Assembly: GCA_030041195.1 (NCBI GenBank)
Contig: JASHOI010000557.1
Coordinates: forward strand, 25,335 to 89,334
Source of the DNA: Streptosporangiaceae bacterium
Lineage (GTDB): Bacteria; Actinomycetota; Actinomycetes; Streptosporangiales; Streptosporangiaceae
DNA: 64,000 bases
Reading direction: 5' to 3'
The notes beneath the pieces are model-generated. The model had not been told where the DNA came from and did no database searches. It saw only the letters and a program-made list of their open reading frames with translations. Shown here piece by piece: positions 7,886 through 15,274 of the stretch (its first letter is position 1; every line of letters begins with the position of its first letter). The translations under genes were made by a program, and so were the position numbers.

Positions 7886-9261
7886 GCGACTATGACGTGA
7901 TCGTTCTGGGCGGCGGGGCGCCGGGTGAGCACTGCGCCGGGGCCCTGGCCGCGCGCGGGCTCCGCGTCGCCGTCGTCGAGCACGAACTGGTCGGCGGCGA
8001 ATGCTCCTACTGGGCGTGCATCCCGTCGAAAACGCTGCTGCGGCCGGGCGAGGCGGTGCAGGGCGCGCGCGACGTGGGCGCGAGCGCGCAGGTCGACGTT
8101 CGGGCCGCGCTGGACTGGCGCGACTACATGGTCTCGAACTGGTCCGACGCCGGGCAGGTGAACTGGCTGGCGGCCCGGGGCATCGCGCTGCTCCGCGGCA
8201 CCGGCAAGCTGGCCGGAACCGGTGTGGTCGAGGTCAACGGCGTCCCTCACACCGCCGAGCACGTCGTCGTGGCCACGGGTGCGGCGCCGTTCGTGCCCCC
8301 GGTCCAGGGGCTGCGTGAGCTCGAGGGCGTCTGGGGCACTCGCGAGGCGACGAGCATGAAGGCCATACCGCGCCGGCTGCTGGTGCTGGGCGGAGGGGCC
8401 GCAGGCGTCGAACTCGCGCAGGTCGTGCGCGGTCTCGGCGGCGAAGCGGTGATCGTCGAGGGCGCCGACCGCTTGCTTTCCCGTGAGGCGGCGCCGCTGG
8501 GCCAGGCGCTCGGCAAAGCCCTGAGCCGCGACGGGATCGAGCTGATGCTCGGAATGCACGCCACCGCGGCGCGGCGGGACGGCGACGACTATGTGCTGGA
8601 GTTCGACGGCGGCAAGGAGCTGCGCGGCGACCGGCTGCTCGTGGCGACCGGCCGGCGCCCGCGGGTGGACGGGATCGGCCTGGAGACGGTCGGCGTCGAG
8701 GCCAACCCGCACGGGATCAAGGTCGACGATCACCTGCGCGCGGGCGAGCGCCTGTGGGCGATCGGCGACGTCAACGGCATCTGGCCGCTGACGCACGTCG
8801 GCGAGTACGAGGGCGACGTGGTCGCGGCGAACATCGCCGGTGACCCGCGCCCGGCGAACTACGAGGCCGTTCCCCGGGTCACCTACACCGATCCCCAGGC
8901 TGGCGCCGTGGGCGCCACCGAAGCGCAGTACAGCGGCACCGCCGCGCTGTCAGATGAGCCGAAGACCGCCACCTACACGCACGCCTACGCCGAGTCCAAC
9001 GGCTTCCTGACCCTGCTCAGCGATGGCGAGCGGCTGACCGGCGCGTACGCGCTCGGGCCCGAGGCCGGTGAGTGGATGCAGCAGGCCACGCTGGCCATCC
9101 GGGCACACGTCCCGGTCGAGGTGCTGAGCGACACGATCCAGCCGTTCCCGAGCTTCTCCGGGATTTACAACTCGGCATTGGCCTCGCTCCGGATGGAGAT
9201 CGCCGACATGCCGCGGCCGGCCGGCCCGATGGCCGCGCAGATGGCGAGGATGCCACGCTGA
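7882..9261 (+). CDS. Dihydrolipoamide-dehydrogenase-like flavoprotein lacking the active-site His
   Basis: FAD/NAD(P)-dependent pyridine nucleotide-disulphide oxidoreductase, 459 residues. It has an N-terminal FAD motif (VIVLGGGAPGEHCA), a redox pair C41-X4-C46 in GGECSYWACIPSK, a second nucleotide-binding motif (LVLGGGAAGVELAQ) and an FAD-contact motif (LWAIGDVNGIWPLTHV). In classical lipoamide dehydrogenases the C-terminus carries HPTLSE with a catalytic His-Glu pair; here the matching stretch reads FPSFSG, so both are replaced. The disulphide substrate is therefore probably not lipoamide. It lies in a VOC, flavoprotein, SDR gene string. Confidence 0.88.
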   Translation: MSDYDVIVLGGGAPGEHCAGALAARGLRVAVVEHELVGGECSYWACIPSKTLLRPGEAVQGARDVGASAQVDVRAALDWRDYMVSNWSDAGQVNWLAARGIALLRGTGKLAGTGVVEVNGVPHTAEHVVVATGAAPFVPPVQGLRELEGVWGTREATSMKAIPRRLLVLGGGAAGVELAQVVRGLGGEAVIVEGADRLLSREAAPLGQALGKALSRDGIELMLGMHATAARRDGDDYVLEFDGGKELRGDRLLVATGRRPRVDGIGLETVGVEANPHGIKVDDHLRAGERLWAIGDVNGIWPLTHVGEYEGDVVAANIAGDPRPANYEAVPRVTYTDPQAGAVGATEAQYSGTAALSDEPKTATYTHAYAESNGFLTLLSDGERLTGAYALGPEAGEWMQQATLAIRAHVPVEVLSDTIQPFPSFSGIYNSALASLRMEIADMPRPAGPMAAQMARMPR

Positions 9262-9271
9262 GGGGGACGAC

Positions 9272-9988
9272 GTGGAACTGACCGGACAGACCGTCGTCGT
9301 GATCGGCGGCAGCTCGGGCATCGGGCTCGAGACGGCCCGGCGTGCCAGAGCCGAGGGCGCCGATGTGATCATCACCGGCCGTAATCCGGACCGGCTCGAG
9401 CGAGCGGCCGTGGACGCGGGGGCGGAACGGACCGAGGCCTTCGACGCCAACGATGCAGCCGCCCTGGAACGGTTCTTCAACGACCTTCCGGCGCCGATCG
9501 ACCATGTGATGGTCACGGCCGGCGGGCCGGCCTACGGACCCTTGCTCGAGATGAGCTCGGCCCAGGTGCGCGATGCGCTCAGCGATCACATAGTGCTGGG
9601 GCTCGACGTCGCGCGCAACGCGGCCGGCAAGATGAGGCCAGGCGGCACACTGCTGCTGATGGGCGGTACCGGTGGCAGGCGCGTCGCGAAAGGCCTCGGG
9701 ATCGCCGCCGCCGCCACCGCCGCACTCCCCCCGTTCGCGGCGGCCCTCGCGCTGGAGCTGGCGCCGGTCCGCGTCAACCTCATCGCGGCCGGCTTCGTCG
9801 ACACCCCGCTGTCGGCGTCGCTGCTCGGCGACCAGCTCGAGCAACGCCGCGACGAGCTGCGCAGGACGCTGCCGATCGGCCGCGTTGTCGGCCCCGCCGA
9901 CGTCGCCGCGCTCGCCGTCCACATCATGACCAACACGGCCCTGACCGGCGCGACATACGACGTCGATGGGGGGCAGCAATTCGTCTAA
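9272..9988 (+). CDS. Short-chain dehydrogenase/reductase-like protein without the YxxxK motif
   Basis: Rossmann-fold SDR protein of 238 residues, starting at GTG 9272. The cofactor motif VVIGGSSGIGLE is intact, with R following VIITG, which favours NADPH. The usual Ser-Tyr-Lys catalytic set is absent: after LLLMGGTGG the sequence reads RVAKGLGIAAAATAALPPF where Tyr-X3-Lys is expected. It may be an atypical SDR or a binding protein. It follows the flavoprotein by 10 bp and is probably cotranscribed with it. Its stop overlaps the end of the convergent NTF2 gene. Confidence 0.82.
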   Translation: MELTGQTVVVIGGSSGIGLETARRARAEGADVIITGRNPDRLERAAVDAGAERTEAFDANDAAALERFFNDLPAPIDHVMVTAGGPAYGPLLEMSSAQVRDALSDHIVLGLDVARNAAGKMRPGGTLLLMGGTGGRRVAKGLGIAAAATAALPPFAAALALELAPVRVNLIAAGFVDTPLSASLLGDQLEQRRDELRRTLPIGRVVGPADVAALAVHIMTNTALTGATYDVDGGQQFV

Positions 9989-10437
9989 TGGGCTCCGGCG
10001 GCGCGGGGCGGAGCGCCGGCCAACGGACTGGTGTCGTGGTACCGGACCTCGTAGACGCGCTCGGTGAACTTCCAGCCGTCGGCGGTGCGCTGGTAGCGGT
10101 CGTGGTAGATCGCGTAGTTCAGTTCCGAGCGGCCGTCGCGCGCGTGCCCGAGCTCGTGCATGTAAGCACGGCCAGACGCGGTGTCGCCATCGAGCAGGAT
10201 CACGCCCGGATGCGTGTTCTGCACCAGGTAGTCGGCCAGTTCCGGCACCCGCCGCCCCCAGCCGCGGATCTGTTCCTGACCGGTGAACTCGACCGGGATG
10301 TTCGGCATCCGCCACACGCCGTCCGGCGTGAACAGCGACGCCACCCGGTCGTAGTCGCGCATCATCACCGCATCGGTGAACTCGCCGCGCAGCGCCTCAA
10401 TCTCGACACGGTCAGCGATGGCCTGAAGATCGCTCAT
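9985..10437 (-). CDS. NTF2-like (SnoaL/nuclear transport factor 2) family protein
   Basis: Small alpha+beta barrel protein of 150 residues. Typical pattern: an N-terminal helix with RGEFTDAVMMRDYDRVASLF, a TPDGVW strand, and late strands NYAIYHDRYQRTADGWKF. The family holds ketosteroid isomerases, polyketide cyclases and dehydratase-like enzymes as well as non-enzymatic binders; no single activity can be assigned. It stands alone on the minus strand, and its 3' end overlaps the SDR gene by four bases. Confidence 0.85.
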   Translation of the reverse strand: MSDLQAIADRVEIEALRGEFTDAVMMRDYDRVASLFTPDGVWRMPNIPVEFTGQEQIRGWGRRVPELADYLVQNTHPGVILLDGDTASGRAYMHELGHARDGRSELNYAIYHDRYQRTADGWKFTERVYEVRYHDTSPLAGAPPRAAGAH

Positions 10438-10505
10438 CGGATTCCCTGCGCTTTCCTCGTGGATGGTGTGTCCTCAGCTACACGACGACACAGCCCCGCC
10501 GAATG

Positions 10506-11570
10506 TCAGGCGACGCGGCGCTCGGCGGCCGGGCGGCGGCGCAGCGCCGCGCTGGCCAGCGCGGGCGGTGTCCAGACGTCGTCCGGCTTGTAGAGGTTGG
10601 TGCCGGGTGGCACGATCTCATCGATCCGGTCCAGGGTCTGGTCGTCAAGGGCCAGCGAGGCACCGCTCAGCAGGTCGCGCAGGTGCTGATGGGTGCGCGG
10701 GCCGATGATGACCGAGGTGACGGCCGGGTGCACGGCGGCGAAGGCGACCGCAAGTTGCGGCAGCGAGCAGCCAAGCCCCTCCGCCAGCGCGGCCAGCTGC
10801 TCCAGCGCCTGGTACTTGGCCGCGTTGCCGGGACGAGCCGGGTCGAAGCGGTGCGGCGCGAGCGCCGGGCGGCCGGCGGACAGGTCCACCTCTTCCCCCC
10901 TGCGGTACTTGCCGGACAGAAAACCCCAGGCGAGCGGGGACCAGGTGAGCACGCCCATTCCCAGCCGCTGGCACACCGGCAGCACGGCCGATTCGATGCC
11001 CCGGGCCAGCAGCGAGTACGGCGGCTGCTCGGTCCGGAAGCGCAGCAGGCCGCGCCGCTCGGCGACGTGGTACGCCTCGGTGATCTCCTCGGCCGGGAAG
11101 GTGGAGCAGCCGAACGCGCGGATCTTCCCCGCGTGCACCAGGTCGGTGAGCGCCGAGAGCGTCTCCTCGATGTCGGTGACCGGGTCGGGCCGGTGGATCT
11201 GATACAGGTCGATCCAGTCGGTACGCAGCCGGCGCAGGCTCTCCTCGACCTCGGTGACGATCCAGCGCCGCGAGTTGCCGCTGCGGTTGCGGCGCCCTTC
11301 CTCCGGGGCGAAGTGGACCTTGGTGGCGAGCACGACATCGTCGCGCCGGCCGTTGAGCGCCGTGCCGACGATCTCCTCGGTCTCGCCGGCCGGCTCGCCG
11401 TACACGTCGGCGGTGTCGATGAAGTTGATCCCCTGGTCGAGCGCGGCGTGGATGATCCGGGTCGACTCGCCGTGGTCGCGGTTGCCGTCACCGCCGAACA
11501 TCATGGTCCCCAGGCAGTAGGCGCTCACCTCGATACCGGTGCCGCCAAGGACGCGGTAGGTCATCGTCAT
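10506..11570 (-). CDS. Aldo/keto reductase
   Basis: NADPH-dependent aldo/keto reductase of 354 residues, TIM-barrel family. The catalytic tetrad is recognisable: D in FIDTADVYG with its Tyr, K in ATKVHF, and H in YQIHRPD. The cofactor end carries VIIGPRTHQHL. The start was set at ATG 11570, where the reductase begins (TMTYRVLGGTGIEVS); the open frame extends further but crosses the promoter. A MerR-type promoter ends about seven bases before this ATG, so the mRNA is probably leaderless. The divergent neighbour encodes a MerR regulator, its likely controller. Confidence 0.92.
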   Translation of the reverse strand: MTMTYRVLGGTGIEVSAYCLGTMMFGGDGNRDHGESTRIIHAALDQGINFIDTADVYGEPAGETEEIVGTALNGRRDDVVLATKVHFAPEEGRRNRSGNSRRWIVTEVEESLRRLRTDWIDLYQIHRPDPVTDIEETLSALTDLVHAGKIRAFGCSTFPAEEITEAYHVAERRGLLRFRTEQPPYSLLARGIESAVLPVCQRLGMGVLTWSPLAWGFLSGKYRRGEEVDLSAGRPALAPHRFDPARPGNAAKYQALEQLAALAEGLGCSLPQLAVAFAAVHPAVTSVIIGPRTHQHLRDLLSGASLALDDQTLDRIDEIVPPGTNLYKPDDVWTPPALASAALRRRPAAERRVA

Positions 11571-11577
11571 GCCGGCG

Positions 11578-11608
11578 ACGCTAGAGCCTAGAGCAAGCTC
11601 TAGGTCAA
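11578..11608 (-). promoter_or_regulatory. MerR-type promoter/operator of the aldo/keto reductase gene
   Basis: A perfect palindrome CTAGAGC-AA-GCTCTAG lies at 11588-11603 between the two divergent starts. On the minus strand TTGACC (11608-11603) and TAGCGT (11583-11578) are 19 bp apart, the long spacer typical of MerR-activated promoters, with the palindrome inside it. The first reductase codon follows at 11570. Confidence 0.72.
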
Positions 11609-11625
11609 GCCGGTAATCTGACGCC

Positions 11626-12105
11626 ATGGCACAACCCCAGCCCGCCGATCTGCCGCCCCGGCTGAGCATCGGCCAGGTGGCGCAGCGCACCGGGCTCAGC
11701 GTCCACGCGCTGCGCTTCTACGAGCGCGAGGGCCTGCTGGCCAGCCCGGTGCAGCGAGGCCCCGACGGCAACCGCGCGTACACCGAGGATGACCTGGAGT
11801 GGCTGGATCTGTGCATCAAGCTGCGCTCCTCCGGCATGCCGCTTTCGGCGATCCGCAGCTACGCCGAGCTGGTCAGGCAGGGAACCGGTAACGAGAAGGA
11901 GCGCCTGGCCATCCTGCGCCAGCACCAGGAGCGGGTGACGGAGCAGATCTCCGCGCTCACCGCGTGCTCGGACCTGATCGCCTTCAAGGTCAAGATCTAC
12001 GAAGAAAGCCTTGCCGCCGGCGCTGCCGACCCCATATGGGCCCCGCCCGCGCAGGCACGTGAGACGCCCTGTACGCAGGCCAGCGCCGCGCCGGGTGGGA
12101 CCTGA
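11626..12105 (+). CDS. MerR family transcriptional regulator
   Basis: DNA-binding regulator of 159 residues. The winged helix begins at LSIGQVAQRTGLSVHALRFYE, then LLASPVQRGPDGNRAYTEDDL, both MerR signatures. A dimerisation coiled coil follows (KERLAILRQHQERVTEQISA). The C-terminal effector part is short and holds a CSD cysteine but no clear metal-binding Cys set. It is divergent from the aldo/keto reductase and shares its operator region, so it probably senses an electrophile or aldehyde-type ligand; that last point is inference. Confidence 0.93.
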   Translation: MAQPQPADLPPRLSIGQVAQRTGLSVHALRFYEREGLLASPVQRGPDGNRAYTEDDLEWLDLCIKLRSSGMPLSAIRSYAELVRQGTGNEKERLAILRQHQERVTEQISALTACSDLIAFKVKIYEESLAAGAADPIWAPPAQARETPCTQASAAPGGT

Positions 12106-12125
12106 CGAAGCCGCCGATGTGGTCG

Positions 12126-13109
12126 TCAGATCACCTGGCAAACCTTGTAGCCCACCCCACCCGGCACCAGGTACCCGGACCCCACGCAGACGATGTCGTT
12201 CAGCCAGGCGTACTCCTTCGCGCCGGTTTCGAACACGGGGTTCGTCCGGAAGTAGTACTTGGCGGGATCGACCTGATGTCTCCTGGCGGGGTCGGCTATC
12301 TCGCCCCGCAGCTCAGGTGGGATGAGCCAGCGCCCTCCGTAGGTCATGTGCAGCAGAGCACCGTCATCGGTGCGCAGTGTCAGGCGGACGTCCAGCGTCA
12401 TCGCCCCGCCGGGCCGCAGCAGCGTCCAGTCACCGCCGCCGGGCAGCACGTCCCCGCGCAGCCTGGGGCCCTCGAAGGACCCGCCGGCGCTGCCGAACAG
12501 AACGCGCCGGCCGAACGGGCCGCTGCCGATGTCAAGCTGAGGGTTCAGGTCGACGACCATGTCGAGCAGATGGCTCGTCGTGATCTCGCCGAGGGCCTTG
12601 ATCCGTGAGCCCGGGGCGTCCGGGCGGGGCCGGAACAGTTTCTGCCTGACCGCGTCTGCCGAAACGCCGGACTGCGCGCATAGCTCGGACAGATCGAACC
12701 AGAACCGCTCGCCCGCGATCAGCCCGTCCGCGAAGCTGAACTGGATGAACACCGGGAGCTCGGCGCGCCGGCCGCTCGGGACAACGCCGAACCCGTCGCC
12801 GGTCATGGTCATCCGCGCGGTGCCCCAGCAGGCCAACGTCCGGCCATCGCAGGCATGTCCCTCCAAGGTGATGGCGTAGTCGGGAAACGCCGTGAAGAAC
12901 CGGGCCAGTGCCTTCTCGTTCTGCGCCAGTCCGCGGGCCGTCACCCCGAAGGCCGGGACCTCAAGGATCATGCTCGGAGCGAAGAGACGCATGGCCGCGG
13001 GCACGTCGCGCCGGCTCTTCGCATCGGCGAGCGCCTGCGCCAGCTGCACCATCCAGTCGCCGTCCATCTGCGCCTCGCTCTTCCGGCGGAGAAGCCGTGT
13101 CGCCGACAT
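12126..13109 (-). CDS. SnoaL-like ester cyclase domain fused to DUF3237
   Basis: Two-domain protein of 327 residues. Residues 15 to about 130 are SnoaL-like (AMRLFAPSMILEVPAFG, ALARFFTAFPDYAITLEG, then DGLIAGERFWFD). Residues from about 170 match DUF3237: LFGSAGGSFEGPRLRGDVLP, DGALLHMTYGGRW and a FETGAKEYAWLND ending. Both parts are complete and in one frame. Function unknown; both families contain small-molecule binding barrels. Its start is separated from a divergent TetR gene by a short palindrome, so it is probably the TetR target. Confidence 0.82.
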   Translation of the reverse strand: MSATRLLRRKSEAQMDGDWMVQLAQALADAKSRRDVPAAMRLFAPSMILEVPAFGVTARGLAQNEKALARFFTAFPDYAITLEGHACDGRTLACWGTARMTMTGDGFGVVPSGRRAELPVFIQFSFADGLIAGERFWFDLSELCAQSGVSADAVRQKLFRPRPDAPGSRIKALGEITTSHLLDMVVDLNPQLDIGSGPFGRRVLFGSAGGSFEGPRLRGDVLPGGGDWTLLRPGGAMTLDVRLTLRTDDGALLHMTYGGRWLIPPELRGEIADPARRHQVDPAKYYFRTNPVFETGAKEYAWLNDIVCVGSGYLVPGGVGYKVCQVI

Positions 13110-13119
13110 CTTCCAGTTA

Positions 13120-13139
13120 ACATACGATCGGTCGTACGT
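13120..13139. promoter_or_regulatory. TetR-type operator palindrome
   Basis: ACATACGA (13120-13127) and TCGTACGT (13132-13139) form an inverted repeat around a 4-bp centre with 7 of 8 positions paired. It sits between the divergent DUF3237 and TetR genes and has the usual half-site form of TetR-family operators. Confidence 0.68.
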
Positions 13140-13160
13140 TTATTGCAAGGACACGGCGAG

Positions 13161-13826
13161 ATGAACCGGATGGGCGAACCCGACAAGCAACCGGACCCCA
13201 GCGCGGGCAGCCTGCCGACCGGCCCAGCAGCAGCCGACCGGCGCCTGGAACGCGGCGCACGGGCCAGGCAGGCCATTGCGCGCCACGCCGTCGACGTGGC
13301 GTCCCTGCACGGGCTTAACGGGCTGAGCATCGGCGGGCTGGCCGCCGACCTCGGGCTGAGCAAGAGCGGCATCCAGACCCTGTTCAAAACCAAGGAGAAC
13401 CTGCAGCTCGCGACCATCAGCTCGGCACACGAACAGTTCACCGCGGCGGTGATCCTCCCAGCGCTCGCGCTGCCCAGAGGATCTGCCCGGCTGGGCGCGC
13501 TGATCGACCGCTGGATCACCTACGCGAAGGCGCCGCTGTTCGCCGGCGGCTGCTTCTGGGCGGCGAACATCGCCGACTTCGACAGCCAGCCCGGCCCGGT
13601 CCACGACGCGTTGTTCAGACAACACGAGGACTGGATCGCCCTGCTCGCCGGCGAAGTGCGTTACGCCGCCGATGCCGGCCAGATCACCGACGTAGACGCC
13701 GGCTTGGCAGCCTTCCAGATCGACGCGGTACTCACCGCGACCAACACCGCACTGCGCCTCGGCGACCACAAGGCCGTTACCAGGCTCCGCCGAATGATCC
13801 GCGGCATTCTTCGCGCTCCTTCCTGA
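13161..13826 (+). CDS. TetR family transcriptional regulator
   Basis: Repressor-type regulator of 221 residues. The HTH covers RQAIARHAVDVASLHGLNGL, then SIGGLAADLGLSKSGIQTLF with the TetR recognition helix (KSGIQTLFKTKENL). The C-terminal helices form the ligand pocket and include the GGCFWAAN stretch seen in one actinobacterial subfamily. ATG 13161 was chosen because it follows the operator; upstream in-frame starts would run through it. It probably represses itself and the divergent SnoaL-DUF3237 gene. Confidence 0.93.
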   Translation: MNRMGEPDKQPDPSAGSLPTGPAAADRRLERGARARQAIARHAVDVASLHGLNGLSIGGLAADLGLSKSGIQTLFKTKENLQLATISSAHEQFTAAVILPALALPRGSARLGALIDRWITYAKAPLFAGGCFWAANIADFDSQPGPVHDALFRQHEDWIALLAGEVRYAADAGQITDVDAGLAAFQIDAVLTATNTALRLGDHKAVTRLRRMIRGILRAPS

Positions 13827-13858
13827 GCCCACCGGGCCACCGGGGCGAGGTGGGATCC

Positions 13859-14584
13859 TCAGGAACCATGCCGCTGAGCGTCGAGGGAGAGCAGCAGGCT
13901 GGCGAGTGCGTCCGGGGCGTTGTGCTGGACCATGTGGTTGCTGGCGATCTCGTGGTAGCGCCAGCGCGGGCTGGCTGCGGCATGATCGGCCGCATCCCAG
14001 AACGGCTCGGCGCCGGACATTGACCGCGGATCGCCGGTGGCCTTGATGTACGTCAGCCCGAACCGCCGCTGTTCCAGCGGCGTCCTTATCCGGACCGGTT
14101 CGGTGAAGCAGCCGACGGGGTGAGGCAGCCGCCGGGGGTTGGCCCACGCGGCCTCGGCGCTGCTGGCGAACTGCCGCTCGGGCGGCGGCACCAGCCATGC
14201 GGCCCCCGGGCCGGATCCGGCGTCACGGCTCGGCTTGTGAAGCAGGATGTCCACGCTCTGCCCGTCGTCGGGCACGAACGCGTCGAGGTACACGAGATCG
14301 GCGATGCGTTCGGCGATATGGTCGACCGCGCCCGTGACGACCATCCCGCCATAGGAATGGCCGAGCAGCACGATGTCGCGGAGGTCTTCGTAGAGGACGA
14401 GGTTGGCCACGTCGCGGACATGGGTAGCCAAGCTCACCTGCGGGCTGGTCAAGTGTGCGCGCTCACCCAGGCCGGTCAGGCTGGGCGTGAACACCGCGTG
14501 TCCCCCGGCGGCAAGGAGCGGGCGGACGAGATGGAAGGTATGCGCGCCGCTCCACGCGCCATGCACCAGCACATAGGTGCCCAT
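13859..14584 (-). CDS. Alpha/beta hydrolase (esterase-like)
   Basis: Single-domain alpha/beta hydrolase of 241 residues. It starts with TYVLVHGAWSGAHTF (oxyanion HG), carries a nucleophile elbow GHSYGGMV with Ser, an acid candidate in VYLDAFVPDDG, and a late ASNHMVQHNAP with the catalytic His. This layout matches plant-type hydroxynitrile lyase and salicylate-esterase relatives common in actinomycetes. Substrate not predictable. It ends convergent with the TetR gene and lies six bases after the response regulator stop, so it may be read from the two-component operon. Confidence 0.88.
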   Translation of the reverse strand: MGTYVLVHGAWSGAHTFHLVRPLLAAGGHAVFTPSLTGLGERAHLTSPQVSLATHVRDVANLVLYEDLRDIVLLGHSYGGMVVTGAVDHIAERIADLVYLDAFVPDDGQSVDILLHKPSRDAGSGPGAAWLVPPPERQFASSAEAAWANPRRLPHPVGCFTEPVRIRTPLEQRRFGLTYIKATGDPRSMSGAEPFWDAADHAAASPRWRYHEIASNHMVQHNAPDALASLLLSLDAQRHGS

Positions 14585-14590
14585 GCCTCA

Positions 14591-15274
14591 TCATCTCCCG
14601 GCCCGGTGCGTGGGTGTGTCGGTGATGTGGTAGCCGACGCCAGGGTGGGTCTGGATGACGGGAGGCTCGCCGAGCTTGCGCCGCAGGCGGCTGATCGTGA
14701 CGAAGACGGCGTTGGTGAACGGATCGGCGTTCTCGTCCCATGCCTGTTCGAGCAGGTCTTCGGCGCTGAGGAACGCGGGGCTGGCCCGCATGAGCGCCTC
14801 GAGGACCGCGAACTCCTTCACGGACAGATCGAGCAGGCGGCCGTCACGGGCGGCGGTGTGCCGCTGGGGATCGAGCTCGACGCCCGCCGCCCGCAGGATG
14901 CGGGACCGGGCGACGGGCTGCCGGCGGGCGAGGGCGCGGATGCGCAAGACGAGCTCGGTGAAGTGGAACGGCTTGGCCAGGTAGTCGTCGGCACCCAGGC
15001 CCAGGCCGCTGACCCGGTCTTCGGCCGCACCGGCGGCGGTCAGCATCAGCACCATCGACGGCTTGTCCGCCTCGGTGATCATCCGGCATAGCGCGTCGCC
15101 GTGGATGCCGGGCAGGTCACGGTCGAGGACGACAACCTGGTAGGCGTTGGTGTCGAGCTTGGCAGCGGCGTCGATGCCGTCGTAGGCGACGTCGACCGCG
15201 AACCCGTTGTCGCGGAGCCCTTCGGCGATGTCGTCGGCCAGGCTGGGGACGTCCTCGGCGACGAGCACCCTCAT
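14591..15274 (-). CDS. OmpR/PhoB-type response regulator
   Basis: Response regulator of 227 residues. The receiver domain has acidic pocket residues (VLVAEDVP), phosphorylation site D51 in VVVLDRDLPG, and the KPF lysine (DDYLAKPFHF). The C-terminal winged helix has the OmpR form (LSVKEFAVLEALM, then TISRLRRKLG and TVHPGVGYHI-like ending). Its ATG overlaps the stop of the histidine kinase gene. The pair is divergent from the lipoprotein and efflux operon, its likely target. Confidence 0.95.
   Translation of the reverse strand: MRVLVAEDVPSLADDIAEGLRDNGFAVDVAYDGIDAAAKLDTNAYQVVVLDRDLPGIHGDALCRMITEADKPSMVLMLTAAGAAEDRVSGLGLGADDYLAKPFHFTELVLRIRALARRQPVARSRILRAAGVELDPQRHTAARDGRLLDLSVKEFAVLEALMRASPAFLSAEDLLEQAWDENADPFTNAVFVTISRLRRKLGEPPVIQTHPGVGYHITDTPTHRAGR

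Noticed and set aside
7132..9261. A single 709-residue ORF spanning the VOC and flavoprotein region
   Set aside because: The first 250 codons are a shadow of the VOC gene in another frame; the flavoprotein starts at ATG 7882 with an ATGA overlap.
9017..10315. Long minus-strand ORF of 432 residues
   Set aside because: It is antisense to the flavoprotein and SDR genes, with low-complexity Arg/Pro content typical of high-GC shadow frames.
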